Assembly (NCBI GenBank): GCA_963693085.1 | Contig: OY856409.1 | Location: 666,095,591-666,159,590 of the forward strand | Origin: Alisma plantago-aquatica | Taxonomy: Eukaryota; Streptophyta; Magnoliopsida; Alismatales; Alismataceae | DNA: 64,000 nt | Direction of reading: 5' to 3' | In this document: piece by piece, positions 22,640 through 34,802 of the stretch | Layout of the letters: every line of letters starts with the position of its first letter | Numbering within the stretch: position 1 is the stretch's first letter | Made by a program: the position numbers and the translations under genes | Notes under the pieces: generated by a model | Told to the model about the DNA's origin: nothing | What the model saw: the letters and a program-made list of their open reading frames with translations, nothing else | Databases searched by the model: none

Positions 22640-22931
22640 TAGCTATATCGGATGTGAAGCTAAAAAGAACCAAATATCCCAAGGCTTTCCTTTATTTTAA
22701 GAAATAGGTGATTTTGTTTTTCATTGATGAAGTTCTTACATATCAACTTGAGTATGTGATTGTTGTGTTATTTAGGATTTATACGTGAATTTGTGAAGAT
22801 CACATATATTCAAGTAGAATTTATAACAATAAATCCTAAATGAGCCATATTTTGGTTTTTCAATTGAAAGTTAACACCTCGCAGGCAGAAAAAATACTTT
22901 CTATCACCGAATTGGCATTACACGTGCCAAT
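22640..22931 (+). pseudogene. L1-type LINE ORF2 relic, part 1 (reverse transcriptase)
   Basis: In frame 1, F-I-D-E is encoded at 22720-22731, where L1-type reverse transcriptases have F-A-D-D. The expected spacing to a cysteine, a serine and an N-N-K-S block follows. Then the frame V-N-T-S-Q-A-E-K-I-L-S-I runs to the insertion point at 22931. The frame resumes, after a probable one-base loss, at 58550 with L-G-C-Y-L-D-V-P, matching the L-G-x-Y-L-G-V-P block of plant LINEs. In-frame stops (for example TGA in the 22780s and TAA at about 22837) show it is dead. Only the 3' part of the LINE is recognisable. The relic was the landing site of element A. Confidence 0.7.
22927..22931. repeat. Target site duplication CCAAT of element A, left copy
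   Basis: CCAAT here and at 58545-58549 flanks the outer LTR ends. The LINE sequence is continuous when the two sides are joined. Confidence 0.88.
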
Positions 22932-23406
22932 TGTGACATCCCGCCATCACATAGACAATGAAATGCCACACGAAAATGTGCAAAACATCCATAAACCACA
23001 TATTATCGAAAACACGGGTGAATTAAAACCAATTGCGGAAAGCATACAATAACAGAACTATTGCATCTAGATCCTTATCCTGCAAGGAAATGTGTTATAT
23101 AAACATACATAAACCTTGATACGTGTCCATAGATTACAGGAACCAACTGTCACATAGGCACAAAGAGTTCACCACTTGTTTATACATACATAACGGGCCA
23201 TACCAGGCCAACAATAGGATAAATAAACTACATCAGCTATACATCGTGAAACATCGTCAAAACACTTCCGAAGACCTGAGTGTACACGGATGACTCTAGG
23301 ACTCTACTACAAAACAACCAAAACAGCAACATATCCATCTCTTGCCTCCTACTACTCTTCTTGCTGCTCGGCCGCAACCTCACGACCACCACTACATCTA
23401 GCACGA

Positions 23407-23439
23407 TCACCTAAAAAGGTTGTAAACCAGCGGGGTGAG
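23407..23439 (-). other. LTR hairpin motif in element A 3' LTR
   Basis: TCACC at 23407-23411 and GGTGA at 23434-23438, with AAAAAGG in the loop. It is the minus-strand counterpart of 19733-19765. Confidence 0.55.
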
Positions 23440-26019
23440 ACACACAGTCCCAGTGAGAAACATAACTCCTTGCCAAAACTATAAAACTTCAGGAAAAGTA
23501 GGTAACTGATATAAGCAACATATTGAACAGAGCTTAACTTTAACAACAACTTACCAAGATATCCGGGAGGCATATAACCAGATATTTCTTTATGGAACAT
23601 GATTGAAAGGATAAGCTTCATAAGAACTTTCCACAAGATATGAGGAACGTGTAAATAACTGCAAGAGCAACTACACAAACAAGGCCTCAACCAATGTTCC
23701 ATGTTTTGTCGTAAGAAATATGTTCTATACGGCTGGATTATGATTTATTATGCCTTGAGGAAGTGAGTTGTCCCGCTCAAATACAACCTTTTGTTGCGAA
23801 GCCCAAAACCGGTGCCATACAAGGTCATTGGGAGAGTCGGACTGCATGACCTCACCTCTTCGTGGTTAGTGCACGTTAACCAAAGTAGGACCACAGTCTC
23901 TTGCTTGAGTGGCCTCAGCCACAGGGTTAGCTCACACAGTCTACCCTTTTTATCATGAGCCACATGCCTATTGACCATGCTCCTGAGCCATGAACACATT
24001 CATGCTCCTTCACATTGAGCCATGGGCCTGATCACCATGCTCTTATACACATCTTGAGTTCACAACTGCAATTGCACTCTAATCCTCCTATTTTTGGTTA
24101 GGAGAAACCCCACATATTCAACAATATGTGCTCCAGGTAATCCTGCAGGAGAAACATGTTTCACCATCACCAGTTACTGATGATGATGGATCTATGGCCA
24201 GGGAAACTACATGAAATGTTCCAATGTAATTAATTAGTATATTTTAAGTGGATTGTTGAGGAAACCAAGTTATAAAACATTAACAACATTGGGTTACATT
24301 ATTACTGTCATTATCACAATATCATGGGATCTCAATCCCTCACCACAGAATGTCACTGCCTCTCAAGGCATCATCACCATGGGATAACAATCCCTTATCT
24401 CAACATCAGAGGATAACACATCAACTAGGAACTCAGCCTTTATCAGGTCAACATACCTTTTCACATCATAAGGGTGGTACACGTTATCCCATCAATCAAG
24501 AATTATCATTATTCAGTGTTATTCAAAACACATATATCTCATAGCTCTTACCTGGATATGAGTTTATTTGATACACCTGCATGGTTAGTATGCATATCGA
24601 GAGAGATAACTGAATCACCAAACATAAATCTTTATGATTATCATGCTATTAGGGTTGAATGTACACGATTGGATCAACATCCATGATTATAACTACATGA
24701 AGCACAAAGTTGTATCTTATAAACAAATTTCATTATTGTAATCAAACCATGAGCATTCACTATGCCCTATATCTTATGAACATAATCATGTATCTAATCA
24801 TCTCACTTATCACCAACTTTAGGTATCCAAAATATCATTGGTTACAACTTATCTTTCATAACACATCATCAATGGAGGTGCAGTTACAAGATAACAAACT
24901 CACCAAAACTAGGGTTTCCGAGCTAGGTGCAACCCTTACCAAAGATACTACCTACCCTCACTATAGGTGTTGTGGGTAGCACCATTCCTCATACAAGGAG
25001 GTATCAAGTAGGGTCACCCCCCTTGCCAAAAGCCTATCGGATAGGGCACTTAGCCACACATATCGGCCAACCATGGAGTGCATCCATGCACAAGAGATAT
25101 CGGGCAACCAGACCTGATGTGTGTTGTGCAAGCTGATCCAAGAGTTGTGTCGTGCAGCCAAGGATCAAGGGATGTATTGAGAAACTAAGTGCAAGGTGAT
25201 AACGGGCATCCAAGAGCAAAGATGTGTCTGACATCACAACCAGCACTAACGGTCAAGACCCTATCGCCCATTCGGGTTAGGGTTTCATGTCGGGAACCCA
25301 CCATCATCATAACGCCCAAGGCCATATCGACCAAGGCCAAGATCATAATGCCCAACAAGCACACTACTGGCCTCTACCCAACTACATCATGGTGCTCAAG
25401 TAGGGCTATCGTTCAACTAAGATAAGTGCAACCATATCGGCCAACACTATGGCGCCCATCTAGGGTTTCCTATCCAAGACTCATATCAGGCAAACCCAAA
25501 GTCAACCCATTCTTCCCAAGGCACAAAACAGAGATGGCTACTAAGCACCATGTCAGCCAAAGTCACAACACCAACCAAGGCAAAGGTACATCTCGGTCAA
25601 GGCATATCGCCCAACAACACTAACATGGTGAAGGGGGTCATATCGGGCAACAAGGCCAACAAAACTCAACTTATCATATCGTCCAAGCCAAAACCCTAGA
25701 AGAGTGGTATCGTGCAAAGCACAAGGTCCATAATAGTTAGGTCATCATCAACCTCAAGATCACCATCATCAAACCCTAATAGATCAAGAGAGTTGACTCA
25801 CCTCTCAACAACCAAGAGAGAGGGGTTTTGCACAACCTCCATCACATATCGGGCAACATGGTGGATCATCATCATAACAACCATGCTTCCAACCTCAACT
25901 AGGTTGACATCCAACCAAGGCCCACCTCTCAAATCCATGGTGAGAGAAGGGTATTTCCCAAGCAACTAGAGCATAGAATCACCTCTCAACAACTAAGAGA
26001 GAGGGGTTTTGCCTACACC

Positions 26020-26024
26020 ACTAG
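26020..26024. repeat. Target site duplication ACTAG of element B, left copy
   Basis: ACTAG is repeated at 48463-48467, directly outside the other end of element B. Confidence 0.9.
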
Positions 26025-26972
26025 TGTTACAACCCCAATTTTTGGGTTTATTTGGTGAGAAATGTAATTTCTCATATTAAGGATATTTGAAAAAATAATG
26101 ATATAATTTGGTTCGAATAAATGGATTTTTTTTACAATGGCCTTGATGTTTGTGGTGGGCTTTATTGGCTATTGGGCCCAAATAATAAGAAAATTCAATT
26201 AGTGAATGAATAATTGAATATTGGAGAAAAGAAAAATGTTGAAACCTCTAGAAGGCAAATCCAAAGAGGGATTTCGTGCCTATTGGGTTCCTTGGGTTCC
26301 AAGGAGTCCAAAGTTGCATAAAGAGTGCAATAAGAAAAGAAAAGATCAATTAAGTATTTCTTTATTAAGAAAGAAATTGAAAATATTGATGAAATGTGGA
26401 AAATAATAAAAAGAGGTATAATTGAGTTATCCTTGGTGGAATTTCGTATCCCAAGGATTCCTAATGTTAAATGGAATACCAATGAGGAAAATAAAAGAGA
26501 AATAAAGAGAAATCCTCAAAAAGAGATATTTTAATGAAAAATAAACAAGATAATGTGAAATAATGCATATTGATGCATTTAAGGATAATGAATATTTCTT
26601 AAGAAGAAATTTCAAATTATTAGAGTTTCTTGGGATCCAAGGAGTCCCAATAAAGAAAGAGAAAAGATAAAATACCTATAAAAGAAAATAAGAGAATAAT
26701 CTAATACATTATTAATGAATTTTGGTGGCATTGCTAAAAAGAAAGTATTTCCTACTAAAGGAAAATAGAATTATGTGGCCAATGAATTAAAAAGGGCAAG
26801 TATAAAAGAAATGAAAGAGGAATTTCAAATTCCTAATATCCATATATTAAGGAATATCCAAAGGATAAAGAAGAGAGAGAAAGCTTGCTTTCTAAAGAAG
26901 GAATTGGATTCCTATTGGGACAAGACCTTGCATCTTGGTGGATGCACATCTTAGGGTGCGAAAACCCTCCCC

Positions 26973-26979
26973 TATAAAA
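26973..26979 (+). promoter_or_regulatory. TATA box of element B 5' LTR
   Basis: CCCTATAAAAGGGG is a strong TATA context; the sister copy reads TATAAAG at 46114-46120. The sequence downstream is CT-rich, as is usual for plant LTR leaders. Confidence 0.7.
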
Positions 26980-28992
26980 GGGGTAGAGCTCAGGGGTGAG
27001 TTATGAGGAGTTGCACGTATCCTTTCTTCCTTCTTCTTCTTCATCTTCTTGGGCAAAACCCTAATCCTCGAGTAGTGATTTCCCTAGAGCAATAGAGAGT
27101 CGTAGAGTCATCTAGGTGGATGAGTGAAGTGATACGATGCCAAGGAGGGCTCTGCCATCATCTCCATGACCATAAACGTCGTGTTGAGCCTGCAGAAGGC
27201 CAGGGCAATGGCTGCAGGTTGCACACCTACCCTTCCCAAATTGACCACCTAGATTGCGAGCTGGGTGGCACCCAGATGTTGCGGAGTCCGTCGGAGCAAG
27301 GGTGGAGGGTGGCGGCTTGTTTTGGGCCTTAGAGAGGGAGGGGGGTGGACCTAGAAGTGTAGCAGGTCGACGCTCAAGCGGAGCCTCGCGAGGTTGAAGA
27401 AGATCAGGAACATTTGATGATTCTGCCCTCCGCGGGATAAAGCGCAACTCACTTACGCGAGGGGCAGTTAGATCATTCAATTATGTTTCCCAAAGCAAGC
27501 CGCCCCCACGTTGCATGAGGAAGCGACATAGCAACCTCCCATTGGACAAATGTAAGTGAGTTTTGATAAATTCATAGTAAATAATTGGTAGGTCGAATAA
27601 GGACATGTTATACATGAAAGTTGATCATAAAAATGTGAAGAATCCATTAAAAATATAATTGAATCTTGATTACTCTTGCAATTCGAAAAGTAATGGAAGA
27701 TGTCAAATTTAATGTATTAATGTTTAAAGAACCCTATTTTGATATGAATAATGTATTTATAAGGGTTTAATGGACGATTAGAGTTGGTATTAAACTGTTA
27801 ATGATAAAAGGAACATTAGGAACAGAAAAGATGAATTTTTCTTGTAATTAGTTTAATTGAGAGTTCAGGTGAATAAGTATGCTTTAATGGGCCTTGAAAC
27901 CCTAATGTTGGTAATTATGACAAATAATGGCTTTAATTATTTGATTTCATATATAGAACTGAGTTTTCATGATTTTAAGCTATTTCAAGCATTAAAGTTC
28001 CTAATTGTGGTTAAATATCCTTAATGAGGAAATTAGTATATTATAACGAATAAAAGATAGAATTAATGGTAAATCAAGTTCATATGTGAATTAGACAATA
28101 ATGAACTTAGAATTGATAATAAATAAGCATAATGATCTTGTCATGGATTACAAGGATAAAAATAGTAGCTTTGATGTAAAAGAGGTTTAAGAGGCTTAAT
28201 CAATGGATAAGTATGCTTTTTATCTAAAATTGAGGATTAGATGTTGAGATAATTAGGGTTTGTGATCAATTTCATTAAATTAGGGTTTAAAATAGTAAAA
28301 GATGAAGGGAAACCCTAATTGCAATGGAAACCCTAAAAATTGGACTAGAAACCCTAGGAAGCGAGCTAGAATTAATAGATCTTGCTAACATGAGTAATAA
28401 TAAGGGAATTGTATAATTGTTTCAGGATCTTATTGAATGCTTGCTTGCCCATTGTTGTTTGGATTATTCCTGCACCTGAATCTGCATGTATAGGTATGTG
28501 GTTAATTATGATTAATCACATTAGTTTCCCGAGGGTTTTTCGAATGTTTCCTTGCATTGAATGCAATATAAACAGTTTGGATGTTCATACTACAATTATA
28601 AAGTCACTATGGCTATCACAGTTATATATACATGTGAATTCTCGCACCTACATGCCACCCTGATGGAAGATGCCATGAAGGTCAGGCCCAAGAGGGTAGA
28701 CCAATGGGCACCACGAGAGGTGACCCCAGACACCAAGCTCGGGAATGAGAAGGTGGTCTATGATGCATGACTATGGAGCATCGTGAGAGGTGACTCCCAG
28801 GCACTAAGACCAGGATTGATAAGGTGGCCTTAAGTCAATGGCAAAAGAGAAACCCTAGAGGGGTATGCGAGGGTTAGGGCAAAAGCGGTGGAGAATGACA
28901 CACTGAAAATGTAAAGTGGCTTGTTAAATAATTTGATTGTGATTATTAAATTGTTAGCCATATTTGCAAGATTTTGGTTGTTCCCACATACC

Positions 28993-29031
28993 AGTATATT
29001 TCGATATACTGACCGACGTTTTGTTTGTCGG
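28993..29031 (+). other. Two adjacent hairpins near the end of element B LTR
   Basis: AGTATAT (28993-28999), loop TTCG, ATATACT (29004-29010) is a perfect 7-bp stem with a UUCG-type tetraloop in RNA. It is followed by CCGAC (29013-29017) and GTCGG (29027-29031). Both stems are intact in the other LTR at 48136-48153 and 48156-48174, although the loop of the second has changed. Confidence 0.6.
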
Positions 29032-29321
29032 CGTTTTAGGAACAACAACTGAAAGAACAAATAGTAAAGTGACACATTGTGGAAATAAGAAATAAAGTGC
29101 AAGGAGGATTAGATAGAATAATTCAAGCTCTGGATAGATAGATTTCCAAAGTTTTCAAAGGTAAGTAAAGTTTTAATTTTATACCCAATTCCAGTTAGTT
29201 AGTAGAATTTCATAATTATTATTGATTATTTTTCGAACCTTTGATCCTGTTAATTGAATAACGACTCTGACCTTTGGGTCTCCCTTAATTAGGGGTTACC
29301 GGGAGGCGGGGTCATTACAAT

Positions 29322-29333
29322 TGGTATCAGAGC
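29322..29333 (+). other. Primer binding site (initiator Met tRNA) of element B
   Basis: TGGTATCAGAGC begins two bases after the LTR end at 29319 and is intact. Confidence 0.92.
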
Positions 29334-32300
29334 ATAGGTTCCTCAATTAATCTTTAATAATTATTAAATTTTACAAATTTTGTAGAACCCAAGGGAGTTA
29401 TTAGAGGATTATCCGAAAGACAGAGGTGTCTAGAAAAGGATCACGACCGGGGGCTGGCAATATTTTCCTCCGCACTACTAGTCAAAATACGAGGACTCCT
29501 GGATCTATGTGACTGCCTAGCCAAAGTCTTAGGGTATGATTCGAAATAAGATACCTTTAGGACTCTCTCATCTTGTTCATCCCTTCTCAACTCAAATTCT
29601 ATTAAGGACCTTAAGGATTAGGGTTTTCTCTCTTTTCCTCACCCTCTTGAGGTATGGGTAAGGTTGATAAGGAGTAAGGGATCCTTCACCAAATTAACAA
29701 AAAGCATGTAAATCAGATGTCATGGACATAAGCTTAATAGAGTAAGCATAAAAGAATAGATACGTGCTTAGGTCATATGACACGAGTTGTCATTGCCCTC
29801 AGGAGAGAAATGAGGATAGACCTCCTTGTCAGGAGGATGAGTAGAGAGAGTTAGTCTTGGAGGTAGAGACCTCCATTAAAAAGTAGAGACCTAGCACATC
29901 CTCTAAGGATAATGTTAACCCTAACCCTAAATGGAGGTTAGAGAGAGATGACATGTTGAGATAGAGGTCATGGTTGACTGGGTGTTTGGATGGAAAAGCC
30001 TGGAATGCCATATGAGCCATGAGAAGTTGATGACCGAATACCTTTGGCAACCCAACCCTGGGAAGGGTTGTGCAGGTTTGAGCGAAGGATAGCTCCTTCA
30101 TGGATGAGGTTAGAGAAGAACCTATAGAAACCTTATGGGCTGTTGTAGGTAGGGTATAGCTTGCACCCAGAGTAAGTCAGTGGACGGCTGTAGGTTGAAA
30201 CCCTGGCCAGTATGCATGATGGATGGCTAATGGGATGAGCATAAAGGGCTAGGTATAATCTTGAGCCAAACATGAGTTGAGCATAGGCTTCACCCGCATA
30301 GGGGTATGCTTGTGAGCTTGAGCCTTCATGGAGAAGGGACTTCTAGTAGTATGGCTGGATGTGGAGTTATCTCTAGACAGAGAAAGCAGGACCCCAACAC
30401 GGAGGATGGAAGCTTAAAACCCCAAAATTTGAGGAACAGTGGGGAGTTCATGATGATGCGACCTAAGTGGAGGATAGTGGTTGCCTTATGCTTGATCCTT
30501 ATAGGATGATGATGTCTTGGTTGTCTTTAGAGGAGCTGAACCCTAGAGAGAGGATGATGCTTCTAGTACCCATGTGCCTATGGTATAAGTGGTTACCTAC
30601 TGAGATGAGACAAAGAGTACCTTAGACCCTGAGGAGGTTTAAGTAACTAGTTGTGAGGCATTAAACATAGTTTGTTGTCCTTGAGGAGGACTCAACTCTG
30701 AGGTGTTTCTCATATAAAAAGAACATGGGAATACATGACATACCTTGGACATGCTTGATTCATGGTTAAGAGATTGAGCATGCAGTTGGACACCCGAAGG
30801 TGAACCTAGGCCTAAGAGGGGAAGCAGTGTATCTAATGCTCATGATGAGGTTTGAGTCTCTATAGTTTCGAGCATGATACTCCTCATGTGTAGAGGTAAA
30901 GGAAACCCCTTAAGTTAAGGGTATGTTTGATGAACCCCTCACAACTAAGTTGATCTGATGTTGAGGAAGATAATAAGTATGACCTACCATGGTTTAATAG
31001 GTGGTCTGCTTGTGCCTTAGTAGCTGCTGGGTTAGGCATGCTCATGTGAATGTAAACCCTAAGGATGGTTGTGACCTTGTTGTCAAGAGTTGTAGTTTCC
31101 TCCCATCCTGGGAGAGGGACCGTTTGGTAGGGTGTATACTAGTTTTGTTGGTTTTCAGGTAACCTAAAGAGGTTTCATAGGATCTTGAGAAGCTAAGTGA
31201 AAAGTACATGGTATGAGAATGAACCTGTAGACCCATAGATAACCATCTCTAAGAGCATGTGGATGTGTTACCATGGAGGTAACTGGAATGGGGCCTGACC
31301 CAGGTAGGTAGGTTGCCATGACCCCTATGAAGGGATGAAAGTCAGTCGTAAATGCAGAGAGAGATGATGAATGCTTGGGTAGGGTTCTAAGTTGAACATG
31401 TACTATAAGAGAATCCTAAGTCTATCCTAGGGTCAGGTAGGGATAAGACCGATGGAAGTAGGAGTTGCCTAATTCCCTAGTGTGTATGACCATAGGGTCG
31501 GGAGGTAACAACTATCATTGTCTGAGGGCCATGGGTTAGGAGATTGATCACCTTCATGAACTCATGGGACCCAAAGGGCAGATGAGTAGGGCACTCTCTG
31601 ATGCATGAGGGAAGAGGGATGACCCCAAAAGTGTCGGCACCCTATAGACCTAGAGGACATGACCAAGGATTGTGTAGTAACCCAAGTAGGTTTGAGACCA
31701 GTTTTCCATGGAAGTAACTTTGATATCGAGATGATTGTGATGTAGAGACATAAGTTGCATGTTTCCACTTAGATTTGAAGGTGTACTGGCAATGTGGGTT
31801 GTACCATCTCTACTCTTGGAATAGGAAGAACTCTGTATTTGGACGACCGCGAAATGCCTATTTCTTCTTATTATGGGAGTCAGAGATAGGACAATATGCA
31901 TGCCATATATCAAGGGTAAAGATGATGTGAGTTGGAACGTTGCTATAAGGAATAAGGACAGAGATGATAATGTGCCTTGGTGGAGTGAAAGATACGTGGA
32001 CAAGTACAAATGATAAAAGTATTAAAATAATCACCTTGTAAGGATGTTCCGAGTAGAAGCTTTGTGGAATTTGTAAGTTATTCAAGGTTGAGTTTGATCA
32101 CCAGGTGGATGAGCTCAGAGTTTCCTGATGAAGATAAACTTAGAGTTTGAGATGAGATGATAACTATGATACATGGAGGATGAAAGGCGATAATGAACGC
32201 TCTAGTTGAGATATAGTTTCCTAGTGTATCTGGAAGCTAGAAGAAGCTGAGGTTGCTAGGCTAACCTTAAGTTGAGAAAAGAAATAAGTTTGGCTAACAC

Positions 32301-32536
32301 CCAGAGGTATCAATAGTGGTTAATCAAGTTAATGGTTGTTTGGTTAGCCAGCCTAGTCCTTGGGTGTTAAAAGATGGTTGTAGAACCTCAGATACACTTC
32401 TTTGGATAGGAAGGTAATGAAACCCTGATGAGAGTGGTTTAGGGTTTCTGAGGAATCAATCTTGAGGAATCATGATATATATGAAATCATGATTTTAAGA
32501 TCACCATATACCGTACTATGAAGATAGTAAGTGACG

Positions 32537-32541
32537 GTAGT
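32537..32541. repeat. Target site duplication GTAGT of element C, left copy
   Basis: GTAGT is repeated at 44028-44032. Confidence 0.9.
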
Positions 32542-34619
32542 TGATGAATGCATGTACATCGTAATCCAATCACCTCGTTTAGCCCAGTTTTGGTTGCACT
32601 CGTGCATTTACTGGCTTTATCTTCTATTATGTGCATTTACTTGGCTTAAATGCTTTATTGAGCTTTTATTGGTCGTATCTTCCTATATGCAACATATATT
32701 GGGTTTAATTGAATTATCACGAATTTTTATTAAATTTTTACACTTTTGTGCAGGTCAAATTTGGGAACTTGGGCCCAAACCTCTCTTGGCCCACCAACAG
32801 ATCGTGGCCCCCTTTTCTCTTCTCTCCCTTTGCTGATCCGTCTCTTTCCCTGCAAACCGCGATTAACCCTGCACTCGCGATCAAGGCAATAGCCACGATC
32901 GCGAGCCCTGACACCTGTCCGCGGCAACAACCGCGACCACCCTCTCATGCCCCAGTCTGCTCCCCTCCAAAGGAACCATGACCTGATCATCGCGAGCACA
33001 ACCAAAAGACTGTGACCTGCAGACAAGCCGCGAGCGTGACATTCAAAAACCCCGCGACCGCGGCATTCAAAAATCCTCGACCGCAGTGTCCAAAAAGCTG
33101 CGACCATGACATCATTAGAAAAGTCGCGACCTGCAGCTAAGGCACGACCGAACCAAAAAGCCGCGACCGCGACATCATTCAAAAAGCCGTGACCGCGGCA
33201 TTCAAAGAACCGCGACCGTGCAAAGAGCCGCGACCGCGACATCATTCCAAAAGTCGCGACCTACTGCAAAATTACTAAGGTCGCGATTCTAAGTCGGTGC
33301 CAACCTGCCTGTAAATAGAACACGACTCCAGTCAGTCAAATCATCATCTCCAGACGCCGTTAGGTTGCAGGTCTGTCTTGGGCCTAAGGAGACGACCTCC
33401 ATAGCCAAGAACCTGCCCTCGTGGTGGTTTTTCAGCCTGTTCACCCAGATCTGGAGTGAAAACTCAGATCTGCAAGCCACCTCGTCCAGATCTAGATCTA
33501 GCTCTGGATCTAGATCTACTACATCTATGCAATTTCTACGCCGCCATCTCATCCACAAGCTACTCCTGCTGCTGCGAGTGAGGACTAAGAGGAGAAGAAG
33601 AAGGCGGAGAGAGAATATCTGCCCTGTCTAACGTGGTGTTCTTCTCTCTTCTTCTAGATCTGCTCTGACGTTGTGTAGAAGACCATTTCTCGACAGAGCT
33701 GAGATCATCTTCTTCACCATGCTCACGGAGCAAACCTTTCTATCTCTCTTGTTATTCTTGCTTCTCTCACCATGAGCGAATAGTTTACTTTCGTTGGGGT
33801 GCGGGGACTAGCCCCTCTACCCATGCTTTCATATCATTTTGTTAAACATTCCATGGCATGTATATAATCTTTCATATCGCTGTTAATCGTCGATGTGTGC
33901 TTGTGGATTGATCACCTTCTTGAATTTATCTTGTTCGTTTCCTATGTTGCGAGAACTTCTATGCGTAGGTTTTGAATGTCGATTAACGTGGTTGACTCCC
34001 AAACTAGAAATAGAACGGGATTCCTTGAGGTCGTAAGTGTATGATTCGTGTGGTGACGAGCCATCTAGCCCGCGGTGATGCTTCTATGTGCCTGGAGCCT
34101 GTATAGGGGGCCCACAACTTCATTTGGATTTATGTATCTTCGAAGCCGTAAGTATGTGATCTGGATGGTGACGAGACATATGATACCTAAGGTGATGCTT
34201 ACACGAACCTGATGCTCGTATGGGGGGTTTTGCAGCAGCTCTATCTGAATGGTTATATCTTTCCTGGATGTTTGATGTTTGGATGTGATTACATGTGTAG
34301 TGGTGGTGAAACCCGGGACCATCCCAACGAATTCCATCATTAATCTTTAATCAACCTTTAATCATGCTCTTTTACTTTTCTTGCATTTAGTTTAATTAAA
34401 CTCAATTCAACCAACCTTGTTCTAAATATTAGTATCGATTCAACTAGATTTGACTAGAGAAAGATTCTTAAAAACATTGTTCCTTGGGATTCGATCCTCA
34501 ACTATACTGCGATAACACCCGTCCGCTTGCAGGTGGTATTATTGCACGTTGTTTTGGTTAAAAACTTAGGGATTTCAACCCTAAGTGAGTTTGTTAGTGC
34601 GATAATATAAGCCACGTCA
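32542..34619 (+). mobile_element. Element C 5' LTR
   Basis: Pairs with 41969-44027. U3 holds a CpG-rich array of CGCGACC (about 32880-33260). The TATA position reads TGTAAATA at 33310-33317 instead of TATAAATA. R-U5 contains a run of AGATCTAGATCT-type simple sequence near 33480 and CT-rich leader sequence. Confidence 0.93.
32880..33260 (+). repeat. CGCGACC motif array in the Athila U3
   Basis: At least seven exact CGCGACC copies, plus many one-base variants, are spaced about 20 to 70 bases apart. They are often joined by ACATCATTCAAAAA or GCATTCAAA linkers. The array ends about 50 bases before the TATA position. It also occurs in the 3' LTR (about 42340-42665) with more CpG decay. Confidence 0.75.
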
Positions 34620-34624
34620 AATTC

Positions 34625-34642
34625 TGGCGTCGTTGCCGAGGA
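34625..34642 (+). other. Primer binding site (Asp tRNA type) of element C
   Basis: TGGCGTCGTTGCCGAGGA starts five bases after the LTR. The Athila/Tat consensus is TGGCGCCGTTGCCGGGGA, so there are two transitions. Confidence 0.88.
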
Positions 34643-34802
34643 CAACGTAATCATCTAGTTAACTCTAGTTTTTTGAGACGAATTTAGGTTTTTCTTTTAC
34701 TTTTAATACTACTATCGATCATATAAACTCGAATTCGGTTCTACTCTGTCCATCTCACCAGTAAAAGATCTTTTCATCCTAGGTACCCACAAAGTCTAGT
34801 GT

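Larger units (their letters stand above)
22932..26024 (-). mobile_element. Element A 3' LTR, outer part
   Basis: Aligns with 54366-57453 of the 5' LTR and, inverted, with 17480-20232 of the solo LTR. It contains the hairpin motif at 23407-23439 and the TATCGGGCAA array. It is interrupted at 26024 by element B, within the hairpin repeat region. Confidence 0.9.
26025..29319 (+). mobile_element. Element B 5' LTR
   Basis: Matches 45165-48462 throughout. TATAAAA is at 26973-26979. A GC-rich block follows at 27110-27480, in the transcribed part. Two adjacent hairpins lie near the end (28993-29031). ORFs in the GC-rich block are not shared with any known family that I recognise. Confidence 0.92.
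29320..32541 (+). mobile_element. Element B internal region, left part
   Basis: 3.2 kb after the 5' LTR, starting with the primer binding site. Six-frame reading shows only short frames and no gag-pol motif. The sequence may be a heavily decayed coding region or a LARD-type non-coding filler; I cannot tell which. It ends at the GTAGT target of element C. Confidence 0.75.

Noticed and set aside
27112..27480. 122-codon minus-strand frame in element B LTR
   Set aside because: GC-rich LTR sequence. A frame persists in the sister LTR only because LTRs are duplicates, and there is no recognisable domain.
32730..33245. 171-codon minus-strand frame
   Set aside because: It is the CGCGACC array read backwards. 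The composition is repetitive, the sister LTR breaks it, and there is no domain.
33365..33631. S/R-rich frame resembling a splicing-factor RS domain
   Set aside because: Arises from AGATCTAGATCT simple sequence in the Athila LTR. The sister LTR frame is shifted and begins elsewhere.
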